Assembly (NCBI RefSeq): GCF_017813245.1
Contig: NZ_JAGIQL010000001.1
Coordinates: 62,001-126,000 of the forward strand
Source: Streptomyces montanisoli
GTDB taxonomy: Bacteria > Actinomycetota > Actinomycetes > Streptomycetales > Streptomycetaceae
Reading direction: 5' to 3'
Length of the DNA: 64,000 nucleotides
Shown here one piece after another: positions 16,703-24,521 of this stretch. Position 1 is the first letter of the stretch; every line of letters starts with the position of its first letter. Under the pieces are notes generated by a model. It saw nothing but the letters and a program-made list of their open reading frames with translations, was not told where the DNA came from and searched no databases. Both the position numbers and the translations under genes were made by a program.

Positions 16703-18202
16703 TCACGACGGTCCTCGGCCGCCACACGCGGACGCAGCCAGTCCTGCGGGGACCCGCCCGGTCATCGAAGCGGGGCGGTAGCCGCCGCCTGAGGCGGCCG
16801 CGCGCTTGCGGCGGCGTTCGGCCGGCGGCGCGGCGATGACGACGGGGATGCCGGAGGGGGCCTGTGCGCCGGTGATGCGGTGCAGGGCCTCTTCGCCGGC
16901 GCGGACCTGGGTGGTCTGCGGGACGACGCCTGCTGCTGCCATCAAGCGGGTCATGCTCCGGCGCTGGCTGGGGGTGACCAGGGTGACGACGCTGCCGGAC
17001 TGTCCGGCTCGGGCCGTGCGGCCTCCGCGGTGGAGGTAGTCCTTGGGGTCGGTCGGCGGATCAACGTTGACGACGAGGTCGAGGTTGTCGACGTGGATTC
17101 CGCGTGCGGCGACGTTGGTCGCCACCAGCACACTGACGTGGCCCGTTTTGAATTGTGCCAGCGTGCGGGTGCGCTGCGGCTGCGACTTCCCGCCGTGCAG
17201 GGCCGCGGCCCGCACCCCGCTGTGCAGCAGATGCTCGGTCAGGCGGTCGACGGCGTGCTTGGTGTCGAGGAAGAGGATCACACGGCCGTGGCGTGCGGCG
17301 ATCTCGGTAGTGGCGGCGCGCTTGTCGGCGCCGTGGACGTGGAGCACATGGTGCTCCATCGTCGTGACCGCACCGGCCGAAGGATCGACGGAGTGCACCA
17401 CGGGGTCGTTGAGGTAGCGGCGCACCAGCAGATCGACATTGCGGTCCAAGGTGGCGGAGAACAGCATGCGCTGCCCTGTGGGACTCACCTGGTCAAGCAG
17501 AGCGGTGACCTGCGGCATAAAGCCCATGTCGGTCATCTGGTCGGCTTCGTCGAGGACCGTGACAACCACCTGGTCCAGTCGGCAGTGGCCTTGGTCGATC
17601 AGGTCCTTGAGGCGTCCGGGTGTGGCGACGAGGACCTCGGAGCCGTTGCGCAGAGCCGCCGTCTGCCTGCCGGCCGGCACCCCGCCCACGATCGCGGTCA
17701 GCCGCAGGTGCACGGCGCGGGCGTATGGAGTGAGCGCGTCGGTGACCTGCTGCGCCAGCTCACGGGTCGGTACGAGGATCAGTGCAAGCGGTCGTCCGGG
17801 CTCGGCACGCCGCCCGGCCGTACGGGCCAGCAGGGCGAGGCCGAAGGCGAGGGTCTTGCCCGAGCCGGTGCGTCCCCTGCCCAGCACATCACGGCCGCAA
17901 AGGGAGTTCGGAAGCGTCGCGGCCTGGATCGGAAACGGCACGGTCACGCCTTGCGAGCCGAGCGCGGCCACAAGCGCCCCGGGCATGTCGAGATCCGCGA
18001 ACCTCTCCACGGCGGGAAGCGCGGGGCTGATCGTCCCGGGGAGGGAGAACTCGGCCTGTGACCGGGCGGAACGCACGCTGCTGCCACCGGAACGGGCCGG
18101 CCTGCCAGAACGACTCGCGCCCTGCGAGCCGAAGTGGCTGCTCTTTTCTGAGCCGGCATTGCCGTCACGAGTGCTGAAAACGCGGTTGACTGTGCGGTTC
18201 AT
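16703..18202 (-). CDS. DEAD-box RNA helicase
   Basis: ATP-dependent RNA helicase of 499 residues. In order: Q motif (VPFPIQAATLP), Walker A GRGRTGSGKT, PTRELAQQ, TPGRL, the DEAD box VLDEADQM, SAT, and in the second lobe VATNVAARGIHV and HRGGRTARAG. The N-terminal 60 and C-terminal 60 residues are basic and Ser/Arg-rich and probably bind RNA. Such helicases unfold mRNA in the cold. The ATG at 18202 follows AAGGAAGG, but that ribosome binding site is paired in a hairpin (18211-18237). A cold-shock gene lies upstream on the same strand. Confidence 0.95.
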   Translation of the reverse strand: MNRTVNRVFSTRDGNAGSEKSSHFGSQGASRSGRPARSGGSSVRSARSQAEFSLPGTISPALPAVERFADLDMPGALVAALGSQGVTVPFPIQAATLPNSLCGRDVLGRGRTGSGKTLAFGLALLARTAGRRAEPGRPLALILVPTRELAQQVTDALTPYARAVHLRLTAIVGGVPAGRQTAALRNGSEVLVATPGRLKDLIDQGHCRLDQVVVTVLDEADQMTDMGFMPQVTALLDQVSPTGQRMLFSATLDRNVDLLVRRYLNDPVVHSVDPSAGAVTTMEHHVLHVHGADKRAATTEIAARHGRVILFLDTKHAVDRLTEHLLHSGVRAAALHGGKSQPQRTRTLAQFKTGHVSVLVATNVAARGIHVDNLDLVVNVDPPTDPKDYLHRGGRTARAGQSGSVVTLVTPSQRRSMTRLMAAAGVVPQTTQVRAGEEALHRITGAQAPSGIPVVIAAPPAERRRKRAAASGGGYRPASMTGRVPAGLAASACGGRGPS

Positions 18203-18210
18203 ACGGAACC

Positions 18211-18237
18211 TTCCTTGATGCGGCACACATCAAGGAA
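18211..18237 (-). promoter_or_regulatory. hairpin sequestering the helicase ribosome binding site
   Basis: In the minus-strand transcript TTCCTTGATG pairs perfectly with CATCAAGGAA around a 7-base loop. The second arm contains most of the AAGGAAGG ribosome binding site, 6 bases before the ATG at 18202. Translation should therefore depend on opening this 10-bp stem. The rest of 18238-18485 has no supported gene. Confidence 0.65.
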
Positions 18238-18485
18238 TCTTCCGGTAGCGATGAGCAGCGCGGAGAATCACAAGAATGGGCCGGATGGAGCGCAAAAAGC
18301 GTGATCGCGTGCAGTCTGCGCAGGCGCCTGCGGAAAGGGTGACCACGCGATGGTGATGCACTACCGGGAGCGTTGGCCGCAGGGTGAGCCAGGGTGCGCT
18401 CCTACGCGCCTTCAGGGCGCTTCGCGTGCGGCGAATTCAGCTTCGTCGGAGTTGCCCGGGATGAGACCGGCACTGCGCGATGGAT

Positions 18486-18527
18486 GCAGATGGGGCCCGC
18501 ACCCCGAGGGGTGCGGGCCCCATCTGC
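18486..18527. terminator. terminator after cold-shock gene
   Basis: A perfect 20-base inverted repeat (18486-18505 and 18508-18527) lies 20 bases downstream of the cold-shock gene stop on the minus strand. It would end that short transcript and separate it from the helicase. Confidence 0.85.
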
Positions 18528-18547
18528 ACGTGTGTCACACGCGTCAG

Positions 18548-18751
18548 TCAGGCAGGAACGATGTTCTCCGCCGTCGGGCCCTTCTGGCCCTGCGCGATGT
18601 CGAAGTTCACCTTCTGGCCTTCCAGCAGTTCACGGAAGCCCTGGGCGGCGATGTTCGAGTAGTGGGCGAACACGTCAGCGCCGCCGCCGTCCTGCTCGAT
18701 GAAGCCGAAGCCCTTTTCCGCATTGAACCACTTCACGGTACCTGAACTCAT
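18548..18751 (-). CDS. cold-shock protein (CspA family)
   Basis: Single OB-fold RNA chaperone of 67 residues. Both nucleic-acid-binding motifs are present: [14 protein letters not shown] (RNP1) and DVFAHYSNI (RNP2). The ATG at 18751 follows GAAGGAG; an extension upstream is not coding. The length is exactly that of the family. It is followed by a perfect terminator and preceded by a long leader, as for many cold-shock genes. Confidence 0.97.
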   Translation of the reverse strand: MSSGTVKWFNAEKGFGFIEQDGGGADVFAHYSNIAAQGFRELLEGQKVNFDIAQGQKGPTAENIVPA

Positions 18752-19277
18752 GTCATTCTCCTTCGGGGGCACTGCACCGGCATCCGCACAGCGCGAATGC
18801 CATGTCACCGCGATGATTGCCCCGACCGGAAAATACCGGAATTACCAGGAATGCTTTAACGACTCGAACGCCGCCGAAGCGCCTGAAGTACTGGGAACCA
18901 CAACTGCAACCTAGAACGACAGTAGCACGCCGAAACGGCTTGAGCAGACTGAATAGCGCCAGTGTGGCCGCTGCGGGAATAAATCTGTGCGCGGACCCGG
19001 ATAAAATTCTGGATCCGCTGGAACAGTTTTTGAGGCAGCCTGGGCACAGCATTCCGGGAGGAGTGGCGTCATGCCCAGCCTCGTCGTGCTGGTGCCCATC
19101 GGAAGCCGCTTAGCAACGGCCACATCCGGTCGACGCCGGCCGGCCGCGAACGGAATGTGAGCGCGCGCTACCAGGCCATCGGCGGTCGGAACAGCGCGCC
19201 AGCGTCTGGTTGGCCTCAGGAGAGTCGCTGAAGACGACCGCGCGGGCCGTCGATGGCCACCCTGGCGCCGGTGGAGA
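18752..19277 (-). other. long region upstream of cold-shock gene, no gene seen
   Basis: About 525 bases separate the cold-shock gene from the RheA-like gene. Base composition is more AT-rich than its neighbours between about 18820 and 19030 (for example AAATACCGGAATTACC), as expected for a promoter and a structured cold-shock leader. Open frames here show no protein family signal. I see no RNA gene. Confidence 0.4.
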
Positions 19278-19919
19278 TCACCCGGGCGCGCGTGTGGCGA
19301 GGATGTCGAGGCGCGCGGCGAGGTCGGGGTGGGTGGCGGCGAGGTGGGGGCGGGTGGCGTTGAGCGGGGGGACGAGGGTGGCGGGGTCGTCGTGGGCGAG
19401 GGCTGCGTCGAGTTGGCTGAGGGGCCCGCGTGCGGCGGTGGGGAGGTCGGTGAGGGTGGTGATCTGTGCGGCGATGCGGCGCAGGTCGGCGGCGTTGTCG
19501 CGGGCCCAGGTGGTGAGGGAGCGGTCGGCGGCGCGGCGTTCGCGGGTGGCTTGGACGCGTTGTTCGCCGGTCGTTCCAGTGGGCCCGGGGCGGTTGCGGA
19601 GGTAGCGGCGTTCGGCGGCCTGGCGGCTGGCGACGCCGAGGGGGCGGGCGAGGTCGGCCCAACTGGCGCCTGCGTGGCGGGCGGTTTCGATCAGGCCGGA
19701 CTCCCATCCGGAGAGCTCTTCGCGGATCTGCCGCAGTAGCAGGAGAGAGGCCAGCGCCTGCTCCGGTCCGCCTGTGGCCGTGTCGTTCACGGACGGGGTC
19801 TGATCCTGCGCGGCGCGCAACGCGCCGCTTATGGCTTCAAGGGCCGCCGCCGCGGCGAGGAACGAGGCCGGGCTGTGGCCGTCAGCGGGGGAAGGGTACG
19901 GCTGGTCGGCTGACGCCAT
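19278..19919 (-). CDS. rheA: RheA-like repressor of hsp18
   Basis: Protein of 213 residues, recognised as the Streptomyces HSP18 regulator type: LLLLRQIREELSGWESGLIE, then the helix-turn-helix-like GASWADLARPLGVASRQAAE, then RRAADRSLTTWARDNAADLR. It lies divergent to the small heat-shock gene. The ATG at 19919 has AAGGAGGTG just upstream. Two sites of the form TGTCATC-N5-GATGACA, the operator known for RheA of Streptomyces albus, lie between the two genes, which supports the assignment. RheA is described as a thermosensing repressor that releases DNA on heating. Confidence 0.8.
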   Translation of the reverse strand: MASADQPYPSPADGHSPASFLAAAAALEAISGALRAAQDQTPSVNDTATGGPEQALASLLLLRQIREELSGWESGLIETARHAGASWADLARPLGVASRQAAERRYLRNRPGPTGTTGEQRVQATRERRAADRSLTTWARDNAADLRRIAAQITTLTDLPTAARGPLSQLDAALAHDDPATLVPPLNATRPHLAATHPDLAARLDILATRAPG

Positions 19920-19936
19920 GGGCACCTCCTTCAACA

Positions 19937-19955
19937 TGTCATCCATGGGATGACA
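19937..19955. promoter_or_regulatory. RheA-type operator 1 (perfect)
   Basis: TGTCATCC-ATG-GGATGACA, a perfect 8-3-8 palindrome that contains the known RheA consensus TGTCATC-N5-GATGACA. It overlaps the region just upstream of the repressor gene, so it should mediate autoregulation as well as control of hsp18. Confidence 0.82.
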
Positions 19956-19962
19956 TCGTGTT

Positions 19963-19981
19963 TGTCATCCACTGGACGACA
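19963..19981. promoter_or_regulatory. RheA-type operator 2 (one mismatch)
   Basis: TGTCATCC-ACT-GGACGACA, the same palindrome with one changed base, centred 26 bases from operator 1. Two sites roughly 2.5 turns apart suggest binding of more than one dimer and tight heat control of the divergent genes. Confidence 0.72.
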
Positions 19982-20045
19982 TGGTACAACGGTTCCAGTG
20001 AGCGCATTGGCAGATACTGCCCGAACCTTCTGGAGGTGTTTCGCG

Positions 20046-20477
20046 ATGTTGATGCGCACCGACCCCTTCCGCGAGCTCGACCGTCTCGCCCAGCACCTGA
20101 CCGGCCCCGGCACCTGGTCCCGTCCCTCCGCGATGGCGATGGACGCCTACCGCGAGGGCGACGAGTACGTGGTGGCCTTCGACCTCCCCGGTGTCAGCGC
20201 GGAGGCGATCGACATCGACGTCGAGCGGAACACGCTGACGGTCAAGGCGGAGCGGCGCCCCGCGGCGAGCGCTGACGACGTGCAGATGGAGCTGTCGGAG
20301 CGGCCGCTGGGTGTCTTCTCCCGCCAGATCGTGCTGGCCGACACGTTGGACGCCGAGCGCATCTCGGCCGACTACGACGCCGGGGTGCTCACCCTGCGCA
20401 TCCCGATCGCCGAGCGCGCCAAGCCCCGCAAGATCGCCATCGGCGGGGAATCGTCCCGCAAGCAGATCTCCGGCTGA
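20046..20477 (+). CDS. hsp18: small heat-shock protein Hsp18 (Hsp20 family)
   Basis: Alpha-crystallin-type chaperone of 143 residues that holds unfolding proteins. The N-terminus MLMRTDPFRELDRLAQHL is typical of actinobacterial Hsp18. The crystallin domain spans about residues 38-130, with VVAFDLPGVSAEAIDIDVER and the closing strand DYDAGVLTLRIPIAE. The ATG at 20046 follows GGAGGTG by 7 bases. It is divergent from the RheA-like gene with two operators between, and a 13-bp hairpin follows the stop. Confidence 0.95.
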   Translation: MLMRTDPFRELDRLAQHLTGPGTWSRPSAMAMDAYREGDEYVVAFDLPGVSAEAIDIDVERNTLTVKAERRPAASADDVQMELSERPLGVFSRQIVLADTLDAERISADYDAGVLTLRIPIAERAKPRKIAIGGESSRKQISG

Positions 20478-20502
20478 ACTCCCGGCAGCCGGAGGCCGTT
20501 AC

Positions 20503-20543
20503 AGCGGAGGACGGGCACCTGACCCCCTCACCCGTCCTCCGCT
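20503..20543 (+). terminator. hairpin terminator after hsp18
   Basis: AGCGGAGGACGGG (20503-20515) pairs perfectly with 20531-20543 around a 15-base loop, 26 bases after the hsp18 stop. It separates hsp18 from the DUF2267 genes. Confidence 0.7.
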
Positions 20544-20561
20544 CCGGACGCGAGAAGGGCG

Positions 20562-20966
20562 GTGGCTGACATGGTCTTGCGCTGGGAAGCATTTCTCGGC
20601 CATGTACAGGAACGCGGCGAATACGAAAGCCGCCAGGAGGCGGAACGCGTGGCTCGCGTGGTGCTTGCCCTCCTGGGAGCACACCTGGTCGGCGAGGTAC
20701 GTGCCCAGCTCGCGGCGCGTCTACCGGAAAGCCTGGCGCTCATCCTCCTCAACCCGCTGCAGAGCGCCGAACCCCTGTCACCGGAGCGGTTCGTGCGAGC
20801 GACGGCGGCCTGGATCGAGGGAGCCACGGAGGCGACCGCCGCCTGGGACGTCAGCGCGGTCCTCAGCACGGTCGCCGACGCGGCCGGCGACGACCTGCTC
20901 CAGCAGATCCTGCTCCAGCTCCCCGCCGGTTACGACCTCCTCTTCGGCCGCCCCCGGTCCACCTGA
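20562..20966 (+). CDS. DUF2267 protein
   Basis: Protein of 134 residues with the DUF2267 pattern: WEAFLGHVQERGEYESRQEA, then ALLGAHLVGEVRAQLAARLP and LLQQILLQLPAGYDLLFGRP. The function is unknown; members occur near stress and general-metabolism genes in actinobacteria. The GTG at 20562 follows GAGAAGGGC; an ATG at 20571 is possible. It is followed by a related gene and may be its duplicate. Confidence 0.8.
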   Translation: MADMVLRWEAFLGHVQERGEYESRQEAERVARVVLALLGAHLVGEVRAQLAARLPESLALILLNPLQSAEPLSPERFVRATAAWIEGATEATAAWDVSAVLSTVADAAGDDLLQQILLQLPAGYDLLFGRPRST

Positions 20967-21042
20967 CCACCGCTCGCAGGCACCCGCACCCCCGCGGGCG
21001 CCTGCGACCACCACCACGGAACACAGAAAGGCAGCAGCCGCG

Positions 21043-21480
21043 GTGATATCCGACCTGTGCGCACCCCAGCAGCACTCGCCCGCCATGACGTTCGAGCAGA
21101 TGCTGGAGAAGATCCGCTACGAAGGCGCCTACCCCACCAGGGAACGGGCAGAAGAAGCGGTCCGCCTGATCCTTTCGGGACTCGGACGCCGGCTGACGGG
21201 CGACGAACGCGTCGAACTCGCCGCCCGCCTGCCCCGCGAGGCCGCATCCATCCTCACCGCCCAGATTCCCGAGCCCCAGCCACTCACCGGCTGGGCCTTC
21301 GTCAAAGACCTCGCCGACCGCACCGGCGCCACCCCGGCCACCACCCGCTGGGACACCGGCACCGTCCTCGTCACCGTCGCGGCCCTCGCCGGTGATGACC
21401 TCCTCACCCGTATCCTCCGCCAACTCCCCACCGGCTACGCCCTCCTGTTCGGCCGCGCCGAACTCACCCAAGCCGCATAA
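21043..21480 (+). CDS. DUF2267 protein (paralogue of the previous gene)
   Basis: Protein of 145 residues from the GTG at 21043 (131 from the ATG at 21085). It shares with its neighbour the order FEQMLEKIRYEGAYPTRERA, ILSGLGRRLTGDERVELAAR and LLTRILRQLPTGYALLFGRA, so the pair arose by tandem duplication. No catalytic motif is visible. The start is uncertain: the best ribosome binding site (GAAAGGC) favours the GTG. The location beside hsp18 and a cold-shock set suggests a stress role, by inference. Confidence 0.78.
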   Translation: MISDLCAPQQHSPAMTFEQMLEKIRYEGAYPTRERAEEAVRLILSGLGRRLTGDERVELAARLPREAASILTAQIPEPQPLTGWAFVKDLADRTGATPATTRWDTGTVLVTVAALAGDDLLTRILRQLPTGYALLFGRAELTQAA

Positions 21481-21958
21481 ACGACACGCCCCGCGCGCGT
21501 GGGTGTCCGCTGGGGACGGCGGCCACCACCGCTGTCCCAGCGCGCGCTACACGGTGGGACGGTCCTCTTGGTGCGTATCGATGGGCACGGCGTGCGCGCC
21601 GAGGCCCTGGCTACGGCGACGGTCTCGAGCTGCGCACGGCGACGGATTTCCCGCACAAGGCGTCGTCTGGGCAAGTGACACGGCGGGTTTGAGGCATCCA
21701 GGCAGTTCACCAGCAAATCTGGGAGCGCGCGCGATCCTGCGGACGAGTCGCGCGGGTGCGGACCACTCGGTAACCAACAGGGCCCGCACCCTGCACGGCG
21801 TTGAGCCGCACCCCGGAGACCCGTGCGCCAGGTCTCGGGGCCGCGTGGGCCTCGGAGGGGGAGCAGGAGAGGCCCACGTCTTCGTTATAGCCATCCTGAC
21901 TGCGGCTGCACTTCGGAAACGGCCTGTTCACCCGTACAGCCCAGGGTCGAGCACGGCG
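21481..21958. other. gap between DUF2267 gene and ATPase gene
   Basis: A hairpin-forming stretch at about 21507-21543 (GTCCGCTGGGGACGGCGG and a near complement) may end the DUF2267 transcript. The rest holds only unsupported frames without family signal. Nothing else was seen. Confidence 0.35.
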
Positions 21959-22423
21959 TCACCGGTGTGAGGAGTCGGGCTCGTCGGCCAGCGTGATGGC
22001 GGCGGTGACGCGTTTGCCGACGGGTTCGCGGTGGACGGTGAAGTCCTCGCTGACGGCGAGGACGATTTCCAGCCCGTGCTGGCCGACCCGGCCGCAGTCG
22101 GCGGTCCGGGCGATCGGCAACGCGGGTTCGCTGTCCCACAGCGTGACGTTGACGGCATTACCGGTGGCGTGGAGGGTCAGTTCGCAGGGGCCGGGGGCGT
22201 ATTTGCGGGCGTTGGTGACCAGCTCGCTGACGACCAGCTGCACCGTGCCCATGACGCGTTCGGAGACGGGAAGGCCGTGTATGGCTTGGAGATCGGTCAG
22301 GAAGGTGCGGGCCAGGTCGCGGGCAGCAGCGATCTCCTCGCTGCTATCGAACGCGGCAGTGACCGTGATGCTGGGCACCTCGACCAGCACCTGCTGGTTC
22401 GCGCCGTCGGCAGCCTGCTCCAT
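21959..22423 (-). CDS. HATPase-type anti-sigma-factor-like protein
   Basis: Protein of 154 residues of the RsbW/HATPase_c_2 type common in Streptomyces. The N-box helix is VQLVVSELVTNARKYAPGPC, and the ATP-lid region is LWDSEPALPI with GRVGQHGLEIVLAVSED. Such proteins bind ATP and often hold sigma factors in stress control. I chose the ATG at 22423 because the fold begins shortly after; a longer frame upstream has no signal. A small membrane-protein gene lies upstream. Confidence 0.85.
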   Translation of the reverse strand: MEQAADGANQQVLVEVPSITVTAAFDSSEEIAAARDLARTFLTDLQAIHGLPVSERVMGTVQLVVSELVTNARKYAPGPCELTLHATGNAVNVTLWDSEPALPIARTADCGRVGQHGLEIVLAVSEDFTVHREPVGKRVTAAITLADEPDSSHR

Positions 22424-22548
22424 GGGTGGCCTGCCTCCGCTCGCTCCCTCAATTACTGAACGGGACGCGCTTACCCGCAAACCCCAGCTCCACGCAGTCG
22501 TCCCGCCGAACACTCGTGCGGGGGCCGGTGCACCTGTTGCCGTAGCGA

Positions 22549-22758
22549 TCAGGAGCTCGCGTGAGTAATGCTGCTGGCGAGTTGGCCAGCCACCTGGGCC
22601 AGACTGTGCCCGAACGGGGTGGGTGCGATGAGCACTCCGAGGACCAGGACGATGACGACGGTCACCTTCTCGTCCAGGCGGCTGCGCGCCTGGGTGCGGC
22701 GCCGCAGTCGCATCACGACGATGACGGCGATCAGCACGGCCACGTTGATGGTCAGCAC
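22549..22758 (-). CDS. small two-helix membrane protein
   Basis: Protein of 69 residues with two hydrophobic segments, MLTINVAVLIAVIVVM and VTVVIVLVLGVLIAPT, joined by a basic loop (RLRRRTQARSR). This predicts two membrane helices with the loop in the cytoplasm. The GTG follows CAGGAGC. The family is a small Streptomyces type without known function. The region 22759-23123 has no supported gene. Confidence 0.65.
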   Translation of the reverse strand: MLTINVAVLIAVIVVMRLRRRTQARSRLDEKVTVVIVLVLGVLIAPTPFGHSLAQVAGQLASSITHASS

Positions 22759-23123
22759 CCCGGCTCCTGCCCTCCTGGTCGGCTCACAGGGAGCCGACTA
22801 CCGGCCCCAGGCTCATGGTGGCGATCGAGGCGCCGACCCTGGGAGCGGGTTGCGTCGACGTGGCGCTATCGAGCGCAACTGCGACCGGATAGGCACTCTT
22901 TACACACGGCGACTGTCTCAGTCATCTTGTGGCCGGCCGTTCGACGAAGCGCCGGTATTCCTTGGGTGGCGAAGTGCTTGAGGAAGGTATCAGGGGGTTA
23001 GCGGCCAGAGCGGTCAGGCCGTGTCGACCGCCCTCGCCGAGGATCCAAACCGAGCAGGGCCGCTGCTTCCAGCACAGCCCGACTGGGTCGGCTGCTGCTT
23101 CCACGCCGAACGGGATCTAGAGC

Positions 23124-23480
23124 GTGTCTAATAATGATCTTGTTCGGGTCGAAGTGGCAGCGGGGCACGTCGACACAGCCCAACACGCCCTGCGCGACGT
23201 CGACGGCGTACTCGACGTCGGCCAGGTCCGCATGCGCTGGATCGGCCACACCCTCCGCGCGGAAGCCGACATCGTCGTCGCCCCCGACAACACCGTCATC
23301 CAGGCCCACGCCCTGGCCGTCACCGCCGAACACGCCCTCATCCACGCCGTCCCACGCCTCACCGCCACGACCGTCCACACCGCGCACGGCACCGACCCCA
23401 ACATCTCTCGCCCACCACAAAGACGCTTCCAGCAGCTCCGATTGAGCCTCACGTCTCCTCAGCATTTCCGAGACCGTTGA
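23124..23480 (+). pseudogene. C-terminal domain of a CDF cation-efflux protein (remnant)
   Basis: The frame reads DVDGVLDVGQVRMRWIGHTL, then AEADIVVAPDNTVI and AVTAEHALIHAVPRLTATTV, which matches the cytoplasmic dimer domain of cation-diffusion-facilitator transporters. The membrane part of about 200 residues is missing, and the upstream sequence shows no trace of it. It is either a truncated gene or a free-standing domain; truncation is more likely in this mosaic region. Confidence 0.6.
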
Positions 23481-23531
23481 TCACCCACCGCCTTGCTGAA
23501 CCGTCGACAATCGCTGTCCTGGACGTCGACT

Positions 23532-24521
23532 CTACGGTCGGCTCGAGTGGTGCAGGATGGCAGCCCTGGCCGCCCATGCCAAGACGCTCTGACTCCGCAT
23601 GGACAGCCCGAGCCGGTTCCAGTGGAAGATCACGTGGTAGCTCAGGACACGCCGCAGCCCGCGGTCGAGTGTTCCTTCGTGTACGGCGTGCCTGAGCGCT
23701 TGGCCCGTGATGCGGAAGGCTGTCGCCCACTCGGCGACCGGCTCCAACGGGCCGCCGGGGCGCAGCAGGGCGCCGTCGTCTGCCAGCAGCAGGGGGTGTA
23801 TCTCACTGGCGCGGGCGTTGAGGTGACCCCTCGGTACGTCGTCGATGGCCGAACGGTGCTCGCCCGTGATGACGCGATGCCAGACGTCTCCCTGCTCGTA
23901 CCACTCCAGTTCGGCGGCGCGCATCGTGATCGTGCAGAGGAGCACGGACAACTCGCGCGGCCTGATCAGCAGATCGGTTCGGTCTCGTAGGCGCTGTGCC
24001 TGCCGGCTGTCGGTGACGAACAGGGCGTGTGCGGCCGTCATGCTGGCCTCGCCTCCGAACGCTGCCGTCTCCGGCTCGTAGATGCCGGGCCACCACCGGT
24101 GCAAGTGCCCGATGGCGACGAGGCGGTCGAAGCCGTCGCCGAGGGAGAGCTCCGCTCCTGTCCCGGATTGCACATGGACCCGCAGGCGCCAGCAGGGGTA
24201 CTTCCTCGTGTACCACCAGCCGTCAATCGTGTGCGCTGTCTCCGCTTCGCGCAGTACCGGCAGGACGTGGGCGAGGAAGACGGCGTCGGCGTTCGACCAG
24301 TCGGTGAAATGCAAGTAGACCTGCCGCCAGTCGGTCGCGGCGGCATTGCGGGACAGCGCCTCTCGGCCCGCCTGGTTGTAGACCGCGACGGCGTCGGACA
24401 GGACTGCCGGGTCCATCCGGTGCTGCTGCGCTGTGTCGGGGAGGGGAAGGCCGGCCATCACGGCGAGGACCGCGCGCTGGACTGGACCGGGGTCGGGTTG
24501 GGTCAGTTGATCAAGAGACAT
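23532..24521 (-). CDS. stand-alone lanthipeptide/thiopeptide-type elimination-domain protein
   Basis: Protein of 329 residues of the 'thiopeptide-type bacteriocin biosynthesis' (SpaB_C) type: DWRQVYLHFTDWSNADAVFL, WWYTRKYPCWRLRVHVQ, RLVAIGHLHRWWPGIYEPET and FVTDSRQAQRLRDRTDL. In class I lanthipeptide enzymes this domain removes glutamate from activated Ser/Thr to give dehydro residues. Here the LanB encoded upstream already seems to have one, so this is a second copy. It overlaps the LanC gene; starts at 24521 or 24530 are possible. It is the last gene of the cluster operon. Confidence 0.85.
   Translation of the reverse strand: MSLDQLTQPDPGPVQRAVLAVMAGLPLPDTAQQHRMDPAVLSDAVAVYNQAGREALSRNAAATDWRQVYLHFTDWSNADAVFLAHVLPVLREAETAHTIDGWWYTRKYPCWRLRVHVQSGTGAELSLGDGFDRLVAIGHLHRWWPGIYEPETAAFGGEASMTAAHALFVTDSRQAQRLRDRTDLLIRPRELSVLLCTITMRAAELEWYEQGDVWHRVITGEHRSAIDDVPRGHLNARASEIHPLLLADDGALLRPGGPLEPVAEWATAFRITGQALRHAVHEGTLDRGLRRVLSYHVIFHWNRLGLSMRSQSVLAWAARAAILHHSSRP

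Noticed and set aside
16880-18061. Long plus-strand frame opposite the helicase gene
   Set aside because: Antisense shadow; the minus strand has all helicase motifs.
18817-19113. Short frames in the region upstream of the cold-shock gene
   Set aside because: AT-richer leader or promoter region; codon use and composition do not fit Streptomyces coding sequence.
21547-21894. Minus-strand frame of 115 residues in the gap after the DUF2267 genes
   Set aside because: No ribosome binding site, no family signal and a composition like other shadow frames.
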